Below are positions 41,228 through 49,851 of a DNA stretch of 64,000 nt, piece by piece. The notes beneath the pieces are model-generated. The model saw only the letters and a list, made by a program, of their open reading frames with translations. It was not told the DNA's origin and ran no database searches. The DNA is from Rahnella laticis (GTDB lineage Bacteria > Pseudomonadota > Gammaproteobacteria > Enterobacterales > Enterobacteriaceae). Location of the stretch: positions 62,001-126,000 of the forward strand of contig NZ_JADOBI010000013.1 in the NCBI RefSeq assembly GCF_015644585.1, written 5' to 3'. Every line of letters begins with the position of its first letter. Position 1 is the first letter of the stretch. The translations under genes were made by a program, and so were the position numbers.

Positions 41228-42863
41228 CGAGGAAAGGTGGATACCTGAAATCCAGGGTGCCATCGAACAACTTGATAGCTGAATCGACCTTGCGGGCGCC
41301 CTTACCGTTTCCCTGGACGCTTCGGAACCAGTCGATCAGAAAGTCGCGTCGCTTATCTAAGTCGACTACTTTATCGTAGAGGTTAAACGTCTGTGTCGAT
41401 AACACCTCTTTGGCGAAAGCGTCCAGCGTAACAAAGCCGGTGGCATTGGCATATATCATCGCGGGTTCAAGCGAAAACTCCTCATTTTTGGCAGAGGAAA
41501 TAAGTTTGATATTGGGGTAGGCCGCATAATCGACACGCGCTTTGACGACGTTTTCATCATAGTCGCCATCGTTATCTCTGAGGACGTTTATCCGGGTACC
41601 AATTTCCATACCCACGGATATGAACGTATCAAACCCAACTCCGCGCACGACGATGATATCAATACCATCCTGCTCTGGCAGGCGGTTGTACTTGCGGTGG
41701 TAAATCTTCTTCAGTACTAACTCGTCTGACGGCCCCTCGACAAGGATGACTTTGTGCGACAGTGCCACGCGCAATGTGTCATAGCCAGGTAAGCGCTTTA
41801 AGGTTTTGACCACTGTAGGGGCAAGCTTATGCAGACGTTTGTATCCCGACTGGACCAGGCAGATTTTATCAATGCTCAGCTTGTTGAGCACATACGAGCT
41901 ATGAGTGGTAAGGAAGAGTTGTTTGTCGCCCCGCTGATTTTCAATGTAGTGAACCAGCTTATTGAGGTTAGTGTGAGAAAGGTGATTTTCGGGCTCCTCC
42001 ATCATCACCAAATCGATATCCTTCGACTTGTTCTGAATCGCGAGCTTGATCTGCACATTACTCTGCTCACCCTTGCCAATGAACTGGAAAGGGACATCAT
42101 CCACTTCAAGTTGAAGGCTGGTCTGAATAGATCCCGCAGGTAAAGTGCTTGCGGCAATGGACAGTTTTTTTTCTGTGATCAAGTGGTCCGTATCCAGGCC
42201 GGTGTTGACTGTCCTGACCTCACCTGAGTTGTTAAAAACCTGCTGATTCTCACGATAATTGAGGGTCAGCTTAACCAGTTCCTCTTTCTTTAAAGCGGTA
42301 TTCAGTATGGTCGAGATGTACTGATTCTTACCCAGAGTGGGGTGGATACGAGTTGGGTCGATGCATAACGCCCTGAATTTCTTCGCTACGGCTTTAATAG
42401 AATTCCATCCGAAATCCAGCCATTCCAGCTTGTAGAATTCGATCGGGATACTCGTAATGTGCGGGTTTGTCAGTAAGTGGTCGGCGTAAACGTCCTTGAG
42501 CGTGTCATCAAAGTGCACCAGCACCGCGATCCCTTGAGCATCGGCTTTAAGGAAATTATTAGTACCCCGGTATTCAGGCACTCCCTCGATGAATGCCTCT
42601 ATCGCCAAGACAGGCAGGTGCGTGGCCGATTTGTCAGAAGCCAAAAAATGCTGCACTGCATCCTTATTAAAAATGTCTGGCGTAAACTCGTTGTTGAAGG
42701 GGCGGCCCCGATAGTTGTAATTCAGTACGATTTCCAGGGCTTCCAGAATCGTACTTTTACCGGCGTTGTTATCACCTACAAAGATATTTACGTCATCGTT
42801 GAACTCAAAATGTTCATCTTTGAATTTCTTGAAATTGGTAAGCTTAATCGATTTAACGCGCAC
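41205..42863 (-). CDS. OLD-family ATPase/TOPRIM nuclease (GajA-like), 552 aa
   Basis: OLD nucleases combine an ABC-type ATPase with a TOPRIM nuclease. Seen: N-terminal LTNFKKFKDEHFEF, Walker A VGDNNAGKST (29-38), signature-like GKGEQSN (263-269), Walker B LVMMEEPENHL (285-295), switch His in TTHSSYVL (319-326), and TOPRIM residues VEGPSDE (375-381) and RDNDGDYDE (429-437). GTG at 42863 follows GAGGGAG at 8 bases. Partner helicase overlaps downstream. In Gabija the nuclease cuts phage DNA when nucleotide levels fall; that activity is inferred for this pair. Confidence 0.85.
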   Translation of the reverse strand: MRVKSIKLTNFKKFKDEHFEFNDDVNIFVGDNNAGKSTILEALEIVLNYNYRGRPFNNEFTPDIFNKDAVQHFLASDKSATHLPVLAIEAFIEGVPEYRGTNNFLKADAQGIAVLVHFDDTLKDVYADHLLTNPHITSIPIEFYKLEWLDFGWNSIKAVAKKFRALCIDPTRIHPTLGKNQYISTILNTALKKEELVKLTLNYRENQQVFNNSGEVRTVNTGLDTDHLITEKKLSIAASTLPAGSIQTSLQLEVDDVPFQFIGKGEQSNVQIKLAIQNKSKDIDLVMMEEPENHLSHTNLNKLVHYIENQRGDKQLFLTTHSSYVLNKLSIDKICLVQSGYKRLHKLAPTVVKTLKRLPGYDTLRVALSHKVILVEGPSDELVLKKIYHRKYNRLPEQDGIDIIVVRGVGFDTFISVGMEIGTRINVLRDNDGDYDENVVKARVDYAAYPNIKLISSAKNEEFSLEPAMIYANATGFVTLDAFAKEVLSTQTFNLYDKVVDLDKRRDFLIDWFRSVQGNGKGARKVDSAIKLFDGTLDFRYPPFLDEVFDFA

Positions 42864-43357
42864 TTTAACTCCCTCAAGATACTGTCAAATAATACCCCTT
42901 AAAGACATTAACTCGCCGATACACCTGTGTCCACATGCAGGCTCGATGTCACCTTAAATCCTGCAGGCACTGAAGTAGTCGACATAAATAGGTCAAAATA
43001 TAAGAGCTGTTCTTGGACAACTTATAAGTCTGCTCCTGGCACAAAGCGGACCGTCATACCTGCTTAAGTCACTGGCTTAGCGTAGGATATTTTCGTTTTC
43101 CAAGCGGCCTCCATTTTCAGGGGATTTGGCCTTAATCGGATAACCTAAATGCGATAAAGCTAGTGCGATAACATAAAAGCGGTATCCATTGACGCTAAAT
43201 TAATCCCTTACATCTCTGATTTTCTTGAAAAAATGTGCTTAACGTACAAAATTTTCCGATCTCTAAACTGCCCCCAAAAAGTGTAGTCCTATGCTCATCA
43301 AAAGATAAAGTTTTGCAAAAAACGGTCGATAGTTATCTTTTAAAAGGAGATTTAATC
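42864..43357. other. gap holding the defence promoter and right ends of both Tn3-type units
   Basis: From left to right: the upstream region of the OLD gene (TTGACAG at 42889-42895 on the minus strand), the right terminal repeat of the nested unit (43076-43112), the target copy ATTTT, the right half of the miniature element to 43275, and the leader of the secreted protein gene. No additional gene is seen. Confidence 0.7.
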
Positions 43358-43684
43358 ATGATCATGAAAATGGCTTTATGTCTGGTTCCCCTGATTTTTC
43401 TAAGTATGTCAGCAAATGCCGATCAGACTTTAAGTCAGTGGCAATTTGTAAAAGGGTCAGATAGTGAAGACTTCCAAATCCTATGCCTAAATGACCAGAA
43501 GCAGACATTATATATTGGTAAAAACAATCAAAATAATGAATATCGTGTAGCACGCAATATCTTCTTCCAAACTCAGGCCAACAACACAACAATTCTTAGC
43601 TTCAAACGAGGATTTGTATCTGCTGACAAAGACATGACTTACATTCCGTCCGCGAATGAACGATGTGAAATCACTGAGCAATAA
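43358..43684 (+). CDS. small exported protein, 108 aa
   Basis: A signal peptide is clear at residues 1-21 (MIMKMALCLVPLIFLSMSANA, cut before DQTL). AAAAGGAGATTTAATC gives a strong ribosome site for ATG 43358. The mature part of about 87 residues has two cysteines (FQILCLNDQ and ANERCEITEQ) that could form one disulfide, and beta-like text. I do not recognise a family. It lies 83 bases after the right end of the miniature element, so that element may supply its promoter. Confidence 0.6.
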   Translation: MIMKMALCLVPLIFLSMSANADQTLSQWQFVKGSDSEDFQILCLNDQKQTLYIGKNNQNNEYRVARNIFFQTQANNTTILSFKRGFVSADKDMTYIPSANERCEITEQ

Positions 43685-43714
43685 ACCGTGATACTTCACC
43701 GCCGGTGAAAAATA

Positions 43715-43963
43715 GGGGGTCGGGAAACAAACGCTATTGTACGGAAAGTCTGCTTTTTGAACAGATCACCTATAGCAAGAAGGGGATAATTAGGCGCTAC
43801 TTCCGCTTATCTGGCGTTTCTAGCTCATTAGATACCCTGAATGAGATATGGATAGGGGGGTAACTTAAAGCGACATTATCAACTAAATAAATCTCTTGAC
43901 TGCATGTGCAAGTTTAAAAATGACCAAAGTGTACAATAATTTCCAATCTCCAAATTGACCTCC
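43715..43963. mobile_element. miniature Tn3-type element, copy 2 (empty)
   Basis: It starts with GGGGG and TTGTACGGAAAG (43715-43748) and continues with text matching copy 1 past the terminal repeat (AAGTCTGC...TGAACAG against AAGCCTGT...TGAACAG). It ends at 43926-43963 with GTACAATAATTTCC...TGACCTCC, matching the right end of copy 1. Length is 249 bp against 259 bp for copy 1 without its insertion. It contains no gene. No matching target duplication flanks it (AAATA and AGTGG). Confidence 0.7.
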
Positions 43964-43996
43964 AGTGGACTTGTAACCAAATACAGAGAGGAAACA

Positions 43997-44548
43997 GTGA
44001 GAAAGCCACTACAAACATACGACCTGAATATTCCTGTTGACGACTATAAAATGAAAGCCGTCATGGAACGTGATAAGGCAAACTTTGAGTCTCCCAACAT
44101 CTGGTTTTACGTAGGCGCTGATAGCCGAGATCCCGGCTTTGCGAAGGTAGGTATTACGATGGGAGATCTCAGATCCCGCTCATACAGCTCCGCAAATCCC
44201 AATTATTACCTGTTCTGCGCTTTTCAGTGCATTCAAGGTACATCGAAATCGCAGCTCGAAAGCATTGAACTTGGTGCTTTAACTCATCTTGATGCTGTGT
44301 TCCCGAACCATCGGACTCGTCACATGGAGTCGCAACGACTGTCAGAGTGTTATTACAATATTGATTTTGAATATTTTTTTTCCTGCCTTCACGACTACCT
44401 GCATGATAATCACTACAGTAATTTTCAGACTGCTGGTTTTGTGAATGAATTAGGTGATGATGACGGTTATGCGCTAGCATGGGAATTCAACCCTCTCTTG
44501 CCACCAGAGGTAAAAAGTCGCTTTAGAAGCTTGATTCTACGGTATTAA
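43997..44548 (+). CDS. possible GIY-YIG-like protein, 183 aa
   Basis: GTG at 43997 follows GAGAGGAAACA and is preferred to the frame opening at 43955, which lies inside the end of the miniature element. The segment IWFYVGADSRDPGFAKVGITMGD-type text with YV and KVGIT, followed by RSYSSANPNYYLF, resembles the core of GIY-YIG nucleases of the T5orf172 kind (a YI/YV strand, then K-[IV]-G-I-T and an Arg helix). A Glu downstream (QLESIELGAL) could be the metal ligand. The protein stands alone. The family call is tentative. Confidence 0.45.
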   Translation: MRKPLQTYDLNIPVDDYKMKAVMERDKANFESPNIWFYVGADSRDPGFAKVGITMGDLRSRSYSSANPNYYLFCAFQCIQGTSKSQLESIELGALTHLDAVFPNHRTRHMESQRLSECYYNIDFEYFFSCLHDYLHDNHYSNFQTAGFVNELGDDDGYALAWEFNPLLPPEVKSRFRSLILRY

Positions 44549-44621
44549 ATTGCTGCTTCGAGTAGTGCTACAGTTTAACCTTCCCCGTCCGAGACGGATG
44601 GGCTTATTGTACATAAATAAA

Positions 44622-44637
44622 GGCCGCTTACGCGGCC
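44622..44637 (-). terminator. hairpin terminator of the 44644-45255 gene pair
   Basis: GGCCGC-TTAC-GCGGCC; on the minus strand it is followed by TTTATTTATG. It lies directly after the stop of the 66-residue protein gene. Confidence 0.7.
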
Positions 44638-44643
44638 ATGAAT

Positions 44644-44844
44644 TTATTTTTTACCGATTAGCTTAAGAGGAAAATATCCTTTTTGACCGTTATAGTAGCC
44701 GCTTTTTACTTCTACTAAAACATATCTAGTATTACCTTTATCTAGGATTTTAAAATTCGTCTCAACGTCAATGTTTTTTAAAAGCTCTCCTCTTTCTTTA
44801 CCATTTTCCCAAAGAAACGTGCCATCACTTTTTGTGCATTCCAT
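44644..44844 (-). CDS. small SH3-like hypothetical protein, 66 aa
   Basis: ATG at 44844 has GAGG about 7 bases upstream and is preferred to a TTG two codons earlier. The protein (MECTKSDGTFLWENGKERGE...) ends with VLVEVKSGYYNGQKGYFPLKLIG, text reminiscent of small SH3-type beta domains. It lies about 57 bases downstream of the aegerolysin-like gene on the same strand and shares its terminator, so the two may work together. Not recognised as a named family. Confidence 0.5.
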   Translation of the reverse strand: MECTKSDGTFLWENGKERGELLKNIDVETNFKILDKGNTRYVLVEVKSGYYNGQKGYFPLKLIGKK

Positions 44845-44901
44845 TATCAACCTCTTTAACTTATTATTTAAAAAATAAAAATTAATAATACCTAATTAAA
44901 A

Positions 44902-45255
44902 TCACTCGGGTGGATGTTCAAAACAACGGGATACAATTTTATATTGATTCCCGGTAGTCTGAGTTGTTGAATGATCGTATTCTTCTGGGACGGTGAGGGT
45001 ATAACTGTCGTCGCCTACATATGGGTTGTCAAAGTAAAATACAAAATCCCCAACTGTAGAGTTATAACTCACAGTACCCTCACAGCCGGTCATAAAGCCA
45101 TTTGATTCTGATTGAAGTGTAACGTGCCCACCAGGAGGGATTACTTTAGGTGGGTTTTTAATCCATACGCCATGGTTCAATTCACACTGTGTTTGTGTCC
45201 AGGGATATTTTGTTGCATTGGTAATTGTCCAGGTAAGGCTTCTGCTAGCACCCAT
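44902..45255 (-). CDS. aegerolysin/ET79-like beta-sandwich protein, 117 aa
   Basis: Aegerolysins and related crystal proteins are small beta-sandwich proteins that bind membrane lipids and often pair with a pore-former. Features seen: SLTWTITNATKYPWTQTQCELNHGVW-type opening, PPKVIPPGGHVTLQSES, FMTGCEGTVSYN and FYFDNPYVGDDSYTL, matching the pattern in which GxW, PPGG, GxxG and DNP recur. There is no signal peptide. GAGAGGACTAT precedes the ATG. Similarity is judged by eye; no pore-forming partner is seen nearby. Confidence 0.5.
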   Translation of the reverse strand: MGASRSLTWTITNATKYPWTQTQCELNHGVWIKNPPKVIPPGGHVTLQSESNGFMTGCEGTVSYNSTVGDFVFYFDNPYVGDDSYTLTVPEEYDHSTTQTTGNQYKIVSRCFEHPPE

Positions 45256-45607
45256 ATAGTCCTCTCTTGGTTAGATTAAATATGATTAATTATCATATGG
45301 TTGGGCGTGAAAAAGTTAAATATCTCTAAAGTATCCTTCATGTGATACACAATATTAATCAGATATTTATCTTTTCAATGCGAAAATGAAATGATGAGTT
45401 CACCACATCTTTAACCAATCATAATATTTAATTCCTGATAAATGAATGGAGAATATGTCTATTGTATTGCTTTTACCAAGTCAAAATGACTTTCTGTCTG
45501 TTTCTTTGTCAGTTTACTCATTATAAAAAAAGAAGAAATTCTAATAATTGTTTTATTTTTTATTGATATTAGGAAATTCCCCGTCGTTAAAGGGAATTAG
45601 GTTAATG
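45256..45607. other. AT-rich intergenic stretch left of the IS
   Basis: About 350 bases with strong A/T bias and no frame of interest. It should contain the promoter of the aegerolysin-like gene. The left end of the IS follows at 45608. Confidence 0.4.
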
Positions 45608-45615
45608 TGTAGTGG

Positions 45616-46790
<1,175 letters not shown>

Positions 46791-46863
46791 AATGTCACCT
46801 GTTTTGACTATGAGGTGATGATATCACCTCTATTCAGGTGGCCAAATTCACTATGCCACTACA

Positions 46864-47450
46864 AATACACTCTCGTTAATAACATAGATCAAGGATTGCC
46901 CACACACGATGTATCTGCTTTGCAGGGAAAAATGCTGGCCATTTTCATTCGTATGTCACGTGCTGTCCGTGTTCTTGAAATAGGCACGCTTGGGGGTTAT
47001 AGCACCATATGGATGGCCAGGGCTCTCCCACCACATGGAAGAGTAACGACAATTGAATTTAACGAGCATCATGCCGAGGTTGCTCGCCAGAATATAAACA
47101 AAGCGGGGCTGGCTGAGCACGTTACGTTGCATATTGGGGCAGCACTTAATGTCTTACCCACACTTAAAGCCCCCTTTGACCTGATTTTTATCGATGCTGA
47201 CAAAGTGAATAACCCACACTATCTTGAATGGGCTATCAAACTGTCGCAGCAAGGCACTGTTATCGTTGGGGATAACACTGTGCGCGGTGGCGGTGTAATA
47301 GACTCCTGTAGTGATGATCCGAACGTTAAAGGTCTGCGAGAATTTGTTCAGATGATTTCTGAGGATGAGCGACTTGAAGCTACAGCAGTACAGACTGTTG
47401 GTGAAAAAGGATGGGATGGTTTCGTCATGGCTATCGTTAAAGCCCGGTGA
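46864..47450 (+). pseudogene. O-methyltransferase, 5' end removed at the IS
   Basis: SAM-dependent O-methyltransferases of the CCoAOMT type carry LEIGTLGGYSTIWMARALP (motif I) and FIDADKVNNPHYLEW, both visible here, and end with GWDGFVMAIVKA. Coding text starts at about 46866 (YTLVNNIDQGLP) directly at the IS right end; about 30 N-terminal residues expected in this family are missing and are not found left of the IS. The remaining frame runs into the IS and starts there with no proper ribosome site, so I regard it as inactive. Confidence 0.8.
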
Positions 47451-47806
47451 TTATATTTTTCGCTAAGAAGTACGAACTCACCCCCATCTCTTAATCACAA
47501 CTTCTCAAGGATTGTCAAAAGCTGTACTGCTTGAGTTATGGACAGAGCGTCAGCTTCTCGCTCTCAGCAGACATTCATCGTGACGTGGTTCTTGAGAGTT
47601 TTCTTCGGGCTTGCTGTTATATCCTGCCTATTCGTCTATCTGTGTAAGTGTATCCCTCAAGGTACATATGCCAAGTCTTTTTCAATCTGAGTATCTCAAG
47701 GGATACCTATCCTCATTTCTTACTGCTACTGGCAAAGAAGAGGTACCACTAGGCAAACCCACTCTCAAAACGAGACAGTTAATTATTAAGAGGGTCACTC
47801 GGAGAG
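47451..47806. other. intergenic stretch before tacAT
   Basis: No convincing gene; a frame at 47611-47814 runs into the TacA operator and reads poorly. Nothing else is seen. Confidence 0.5.
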
Positions 47807-47857
47807 TGTATTGACAATAGCTACACAACAATCTAATGTATAGCTGTTGTCAATACA
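47807..47857 (+). promoter_or_regulatory. promoter and operator of tacAT
   Basis: A 17-bp inverted repeat with one mismatch (47807-47823 and 47841-47857) encloses the promoter: TTGACA at 47811-47816, a 17-base spacer and TAATGT at 47834-47839. The ribosome site AGGAG (47857-47861) follows. The antitoxin bound to both arms would cover both promoter elements. Confidence 0.85.
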
Positions 47858-47870
47858 GGAGCTATAAAAA

Positions 47871-48131
47871 ATGCGTGACGCTGCGATTAATTTACGTGCT
47901 TTGCCGGAACAGCGTGATCTTATCGATCAAGCTGCCAGTTTATTGGGTAAAAACCGATCTGATTTTATGCTGGAAGTAGCTTGTGAGCGCGCACAGGCTA
48001 TTCTGCTCGACCAGGTTTTTTTCCAGTTAGATACTGAAAAATTTCATGAATTCACAGCGATGCTTGATGCACCTCAAAAGACAAATCAGAGTCTGGAGCG
48101 CCTGATGGCAGTGAAATCACCTTGGGCATGA
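47871..48131 (+). CDS. tacA: TacA-like antitoxin (DUF1778), 86 aa
   Basis: The antitoxin binds DNA through a ribbon-helix-helix (residues 3-45, AAINLRALPEQRDLIDQAASLLGKNRSDFML) and covers the toxin with its C-terminal helix (ending RLMAVKSPWA). It starts 10 bases after AGGAG and its TGA overlaps the toxin ATG. The operator is the inverted repeat at 47807-47857. Family text is typical of TacA/DUF1778, and the module looks intact. Confidence 0.9.
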   Translation: MRDAAINLRALPEQRDLIDQAASLLGKNRSDFMLEVACERAQAILLDQVFFQLDTEKFHEFTAMLDAPQKTNQSLERLMAVKSPWA

Positions 48132-48607
48132 GTTTACAATTATCTGCCCCTGAGCCACTGACAACTGCACATATCCTTGATGCTTTTGGTTGTGGGGAAT
48201 CAACGTTAGATGAATGGTTAAAAAGGCGCGCTCTGACAAACCATTTAAATGGTGCAAGTCGTACTTTTGTTGTCGCGACTAACGATAAAAGTGTTGTCGG
48301 TTATTACGCCCTTGCAGCCGGCGCTGTGTCCCACAGGGAAGCAACAGGGGCAGCTCGGCGTAATATGCCTGACCCAGTTCCGGTCATTGTATTGGGAAGA
48401 TTGGCGGTCGACCTTCGCGCTCAGGGAATAAAGTTAGGAGCCTCATTGTTACAGGATGCTGTTCTTCGAGTTCACTCAATTGCTGAAAATACAGGGGTCA
48501 GAGCATTACTTGTACATGCACTTCATGAACCAGCTAAACAATTTTATGAACACTACGGTTTTACATCATCGCCAATTAATCCGATGACATTAATGCTTCG
48601 CCTTTAG
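48128..48607 (+). CDS. tacT: TacT-like GNAT acetyltransferase toxin, 159 aa
   Basis: TacT toxins acetylate the amino group of charged tRNAs and stop translation. GNAT features are visible: SRTFVVATNDKSVVGYYALAAGAV, the acetyl-CoA loop in LGRLAVDLRAQGIKLGASLLQDA (about residues 91-113) and the ending ALLVHALHEPAKQFYEHYGF with the conserved Tyr. I choose ATG 48128, which overlaps the tacA stop as ATGA; a TTG two codons upstream is possible. Confidence 0.9.
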   Translation: MSLQLSAPEPLTTAHILDAFGCGESTLDEWLKRRALTNHLNGASRTFVVATNDKSVVGYYALAAGAVSHREATGAARRNMPDPVPVIVLGRLAVDLRAQGIKLGASLLQDAVLRVHSIAENTGVRALLVHALHEPAKQFYEHYGFTSSPINPMTLMLRL

Positions 48608-48697
48608 TATTCACATCAACCTTGAAGCATAGCAAGTGATGAAATCGAAAAAGACAAACAAGAATTCATACTTCACAATGATGAAGTGTGATTTATG

Positions 48698-49747
48698 CTA
48701 GTTGTTATTTTTCTGATTTATAAGACTTTTTTCCATAAGATCAGTCATCGCACCTTCATGAGCCTGAAGATTGCGGATATAGCGCATTAAAGTTTCAGGC
48801 TTTTTCCATGTCCCTTCCTGCATAATCTGAGCGACGGCATAGCCACGTCCCGCCATGTCCTGTGCAGCTCCTACACGGGCACTGTGACCAGTCCAGGTCA
48901 TGTAGCGTCCTTTATTTGGGGTGATAGTTTCAGCTGTTCCAATCGTACGCCAGGCTTGGGTGAAGATAAATTCTATCGCCGGCGTGCTCAGCGGACGGGT
49001 GATAGAAAGAGTTGCACTCCCAGAGCGGTGAACCGGACAGAAGAGGAAAGCGTCAGGTTCGGGGCTCATACCTGACGCAGACAACCATTCTGACAACCGT
49101 CGGGAAGACTGCGAGCTTAGGGATTTGATAAGGCCCCCCGTCTGAACAATAGTTTTGGTATAGCTTACATTGAGGATGATCCTGCCATCCGGTGCCCGGG
49201 AGATGTCTCGAACACGAAGTCGAGCTAATTCACTGATACGCAGCAGCGTGCTATAAGCGAGATGCAAAAATGCCAAATCACGTTTGTGCCGAAGCGATAT
49301 TGAGTCAGACCACAGTGCATCCAGTTTCAGCAAATCTTCAAGACGGAAGGGAACCGCCTGACCCGTACGTTCACCGGTTACAACCGCAACACGATTTATC
49401 TTCTTAACGGCCCTGAACACCAGCGGTGAGATGTTAGGAGGGGTGAGACCTGCGTTACGGTGTAACATTGAAATTAAAGAACCGTGCGTGGCAATCGTTG
49501 AAGAGGCGCGCCCGTTCTCTTGTAGCCAGTTCAGGTAATCGCGAAGATCGTCTGGAAGCATAGGCAAAAACGAACGCCCATTCTCCGCCGACCATTTATG
49601 GCAAATACGCATCACGCTCATTAGCTGTCGCCATGTATTGGGCGAAAATGCTTCCTTGTCCTGTACAAATTCCTTAAGCCTGGCCAGAACATCCTCTTCC
49701 GCCTGGATAGCCGGTAGAGTTTGGTGGGTTGGTGTTAATTTGCCCAT
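48698..49747 (-). CDS. Cre-like tyrosine recombinase, about 349 aa
   Basis: The protein resembles P1 Cre along its length, including the C-terminal WTGHSARVGAAQDMAGRG and MRYIRNLQAHEGAM. Catalytic residues are present: Arg in LLRISELARL, Lys in the beta-hairpin (SYTKT), His and Arg in GHSAR, Trp in GTWKKPETL and the Tyr in RYIRN. A likely role is resolution of plasmid multimers. ATG at 49747 (MGKLTPTHQTLP) is taken; a start at 49777 is possible, and neither has a strong ribosome site. A 31-bp inverted repeat lies 74 bases upstream. Confidence 0.85.
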   Translation of the reverse strand: MGKLTPTHQTLPAIQAEEDVLARLKEFVQDKEAFSPNTWRQLMSVMRICHKWSAENGRSFLPMLPDDLRDYLNWLQENGRASSTIATHGSLISMLHRNAGLTPPNISPLVFRAVKKINRVAVVTGERTGQAVPFRLEDLLKLDALWSDSISLRHKRDLAFLHLAYSTLLRISELARLRVRDISRAPDGRIILNVSYTKTIVQTGGLIKSLSSQSSRRLSEWLSASGMSPEPDAFLFCPVHRSGSATLSITRPLSTPAIEFIFTQAWRTIGTAETITPNKGRYMTWTGHSARVGAAQDMAGRGYAVAQIMQEGTWKKPETLMRYIRNLQAHEGAMTDLMEKSLINQKNNN

Positions 49748-49820
49748 ATATAGCTTAAAAAGCGAACTCCCGGTCACTGGCGACGCTACGTAGATTCTGA
49801 GAAAAATGCAGGGGATTTAC

Positions 49821-49851
49821 CTTGCAGATTTCACGTAGTGAAACCTGCAAG
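49821..49851. repeat. 31-bp inverted repeat upstream of the Cre-like gene
   Basis: CTTGCAGATTTCAC (49821-49834) and GTGAAACCTGCAAG (49838-49851) pair at 13 of 14 positions around GTA. It is a candidate recombinase core site or operator. It differs from loxP, which has 13-bp arms and an 8-bp spacer. Confidence 0.6.

Larger units (their letters stand above)
39945..43112. mobile_element. 3.17-kb Tn3-type unit carrying the OLD/UvrD defence pair
   Basis: Left terminal repeat 39945-39982 (GGGGTCCGC... to ACATTAAG, 38 bp) and right 43076-43112 (CTTAGCGTAGG... to GGCCTCC, 37 bp) match at 31 positions with one gap, and begin and end as Tn3-family repeats do. The unit is flanked by a perfect 5-bp direct repeat ATTTT (39940-39944 and 43113-43117), the Tn3-family target size. 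It holds only the helicase and OLD-nuclease genes; there is no transposase or resolvase, so movement would need an enzyme supplied in trans. Confidence 0.85.
39844..43275. mobile_element. miniature Tn3-type element, copy 1, split by a nested insertion
   Basis: The left terminal repeat (39844-39881, GGGGG... to TACGGTAAG) and the right one (43238-43275, CTTAACGTAC... to CCCCC) are both 38 bp and agree at 33 of 38 positions in inverted orientation. Without the nested unit 39945-43112 and one target copy the element is about 259 bp and codes for nothing, like a TIME (Tn3-derived miniature element). Flanking pentamers are ATAAA and AAAAA (4 of 5). Copy 2 at 43715-43963 has matching ends and nearly the same length. 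Confidence 0.8.

Noticed and set aside
43167..43975. Duplicated promoter or riboswitch before two genes
   Set aside because: First read as a repeated leader; the similarity is better explained as the right halves of two copies of a miniature Tn3-type element.
47611..47814. Plus-strand frame of 67 codons before tacA
   Set aside because: Ends inside the TacA operator, no ribosome site, no family text.
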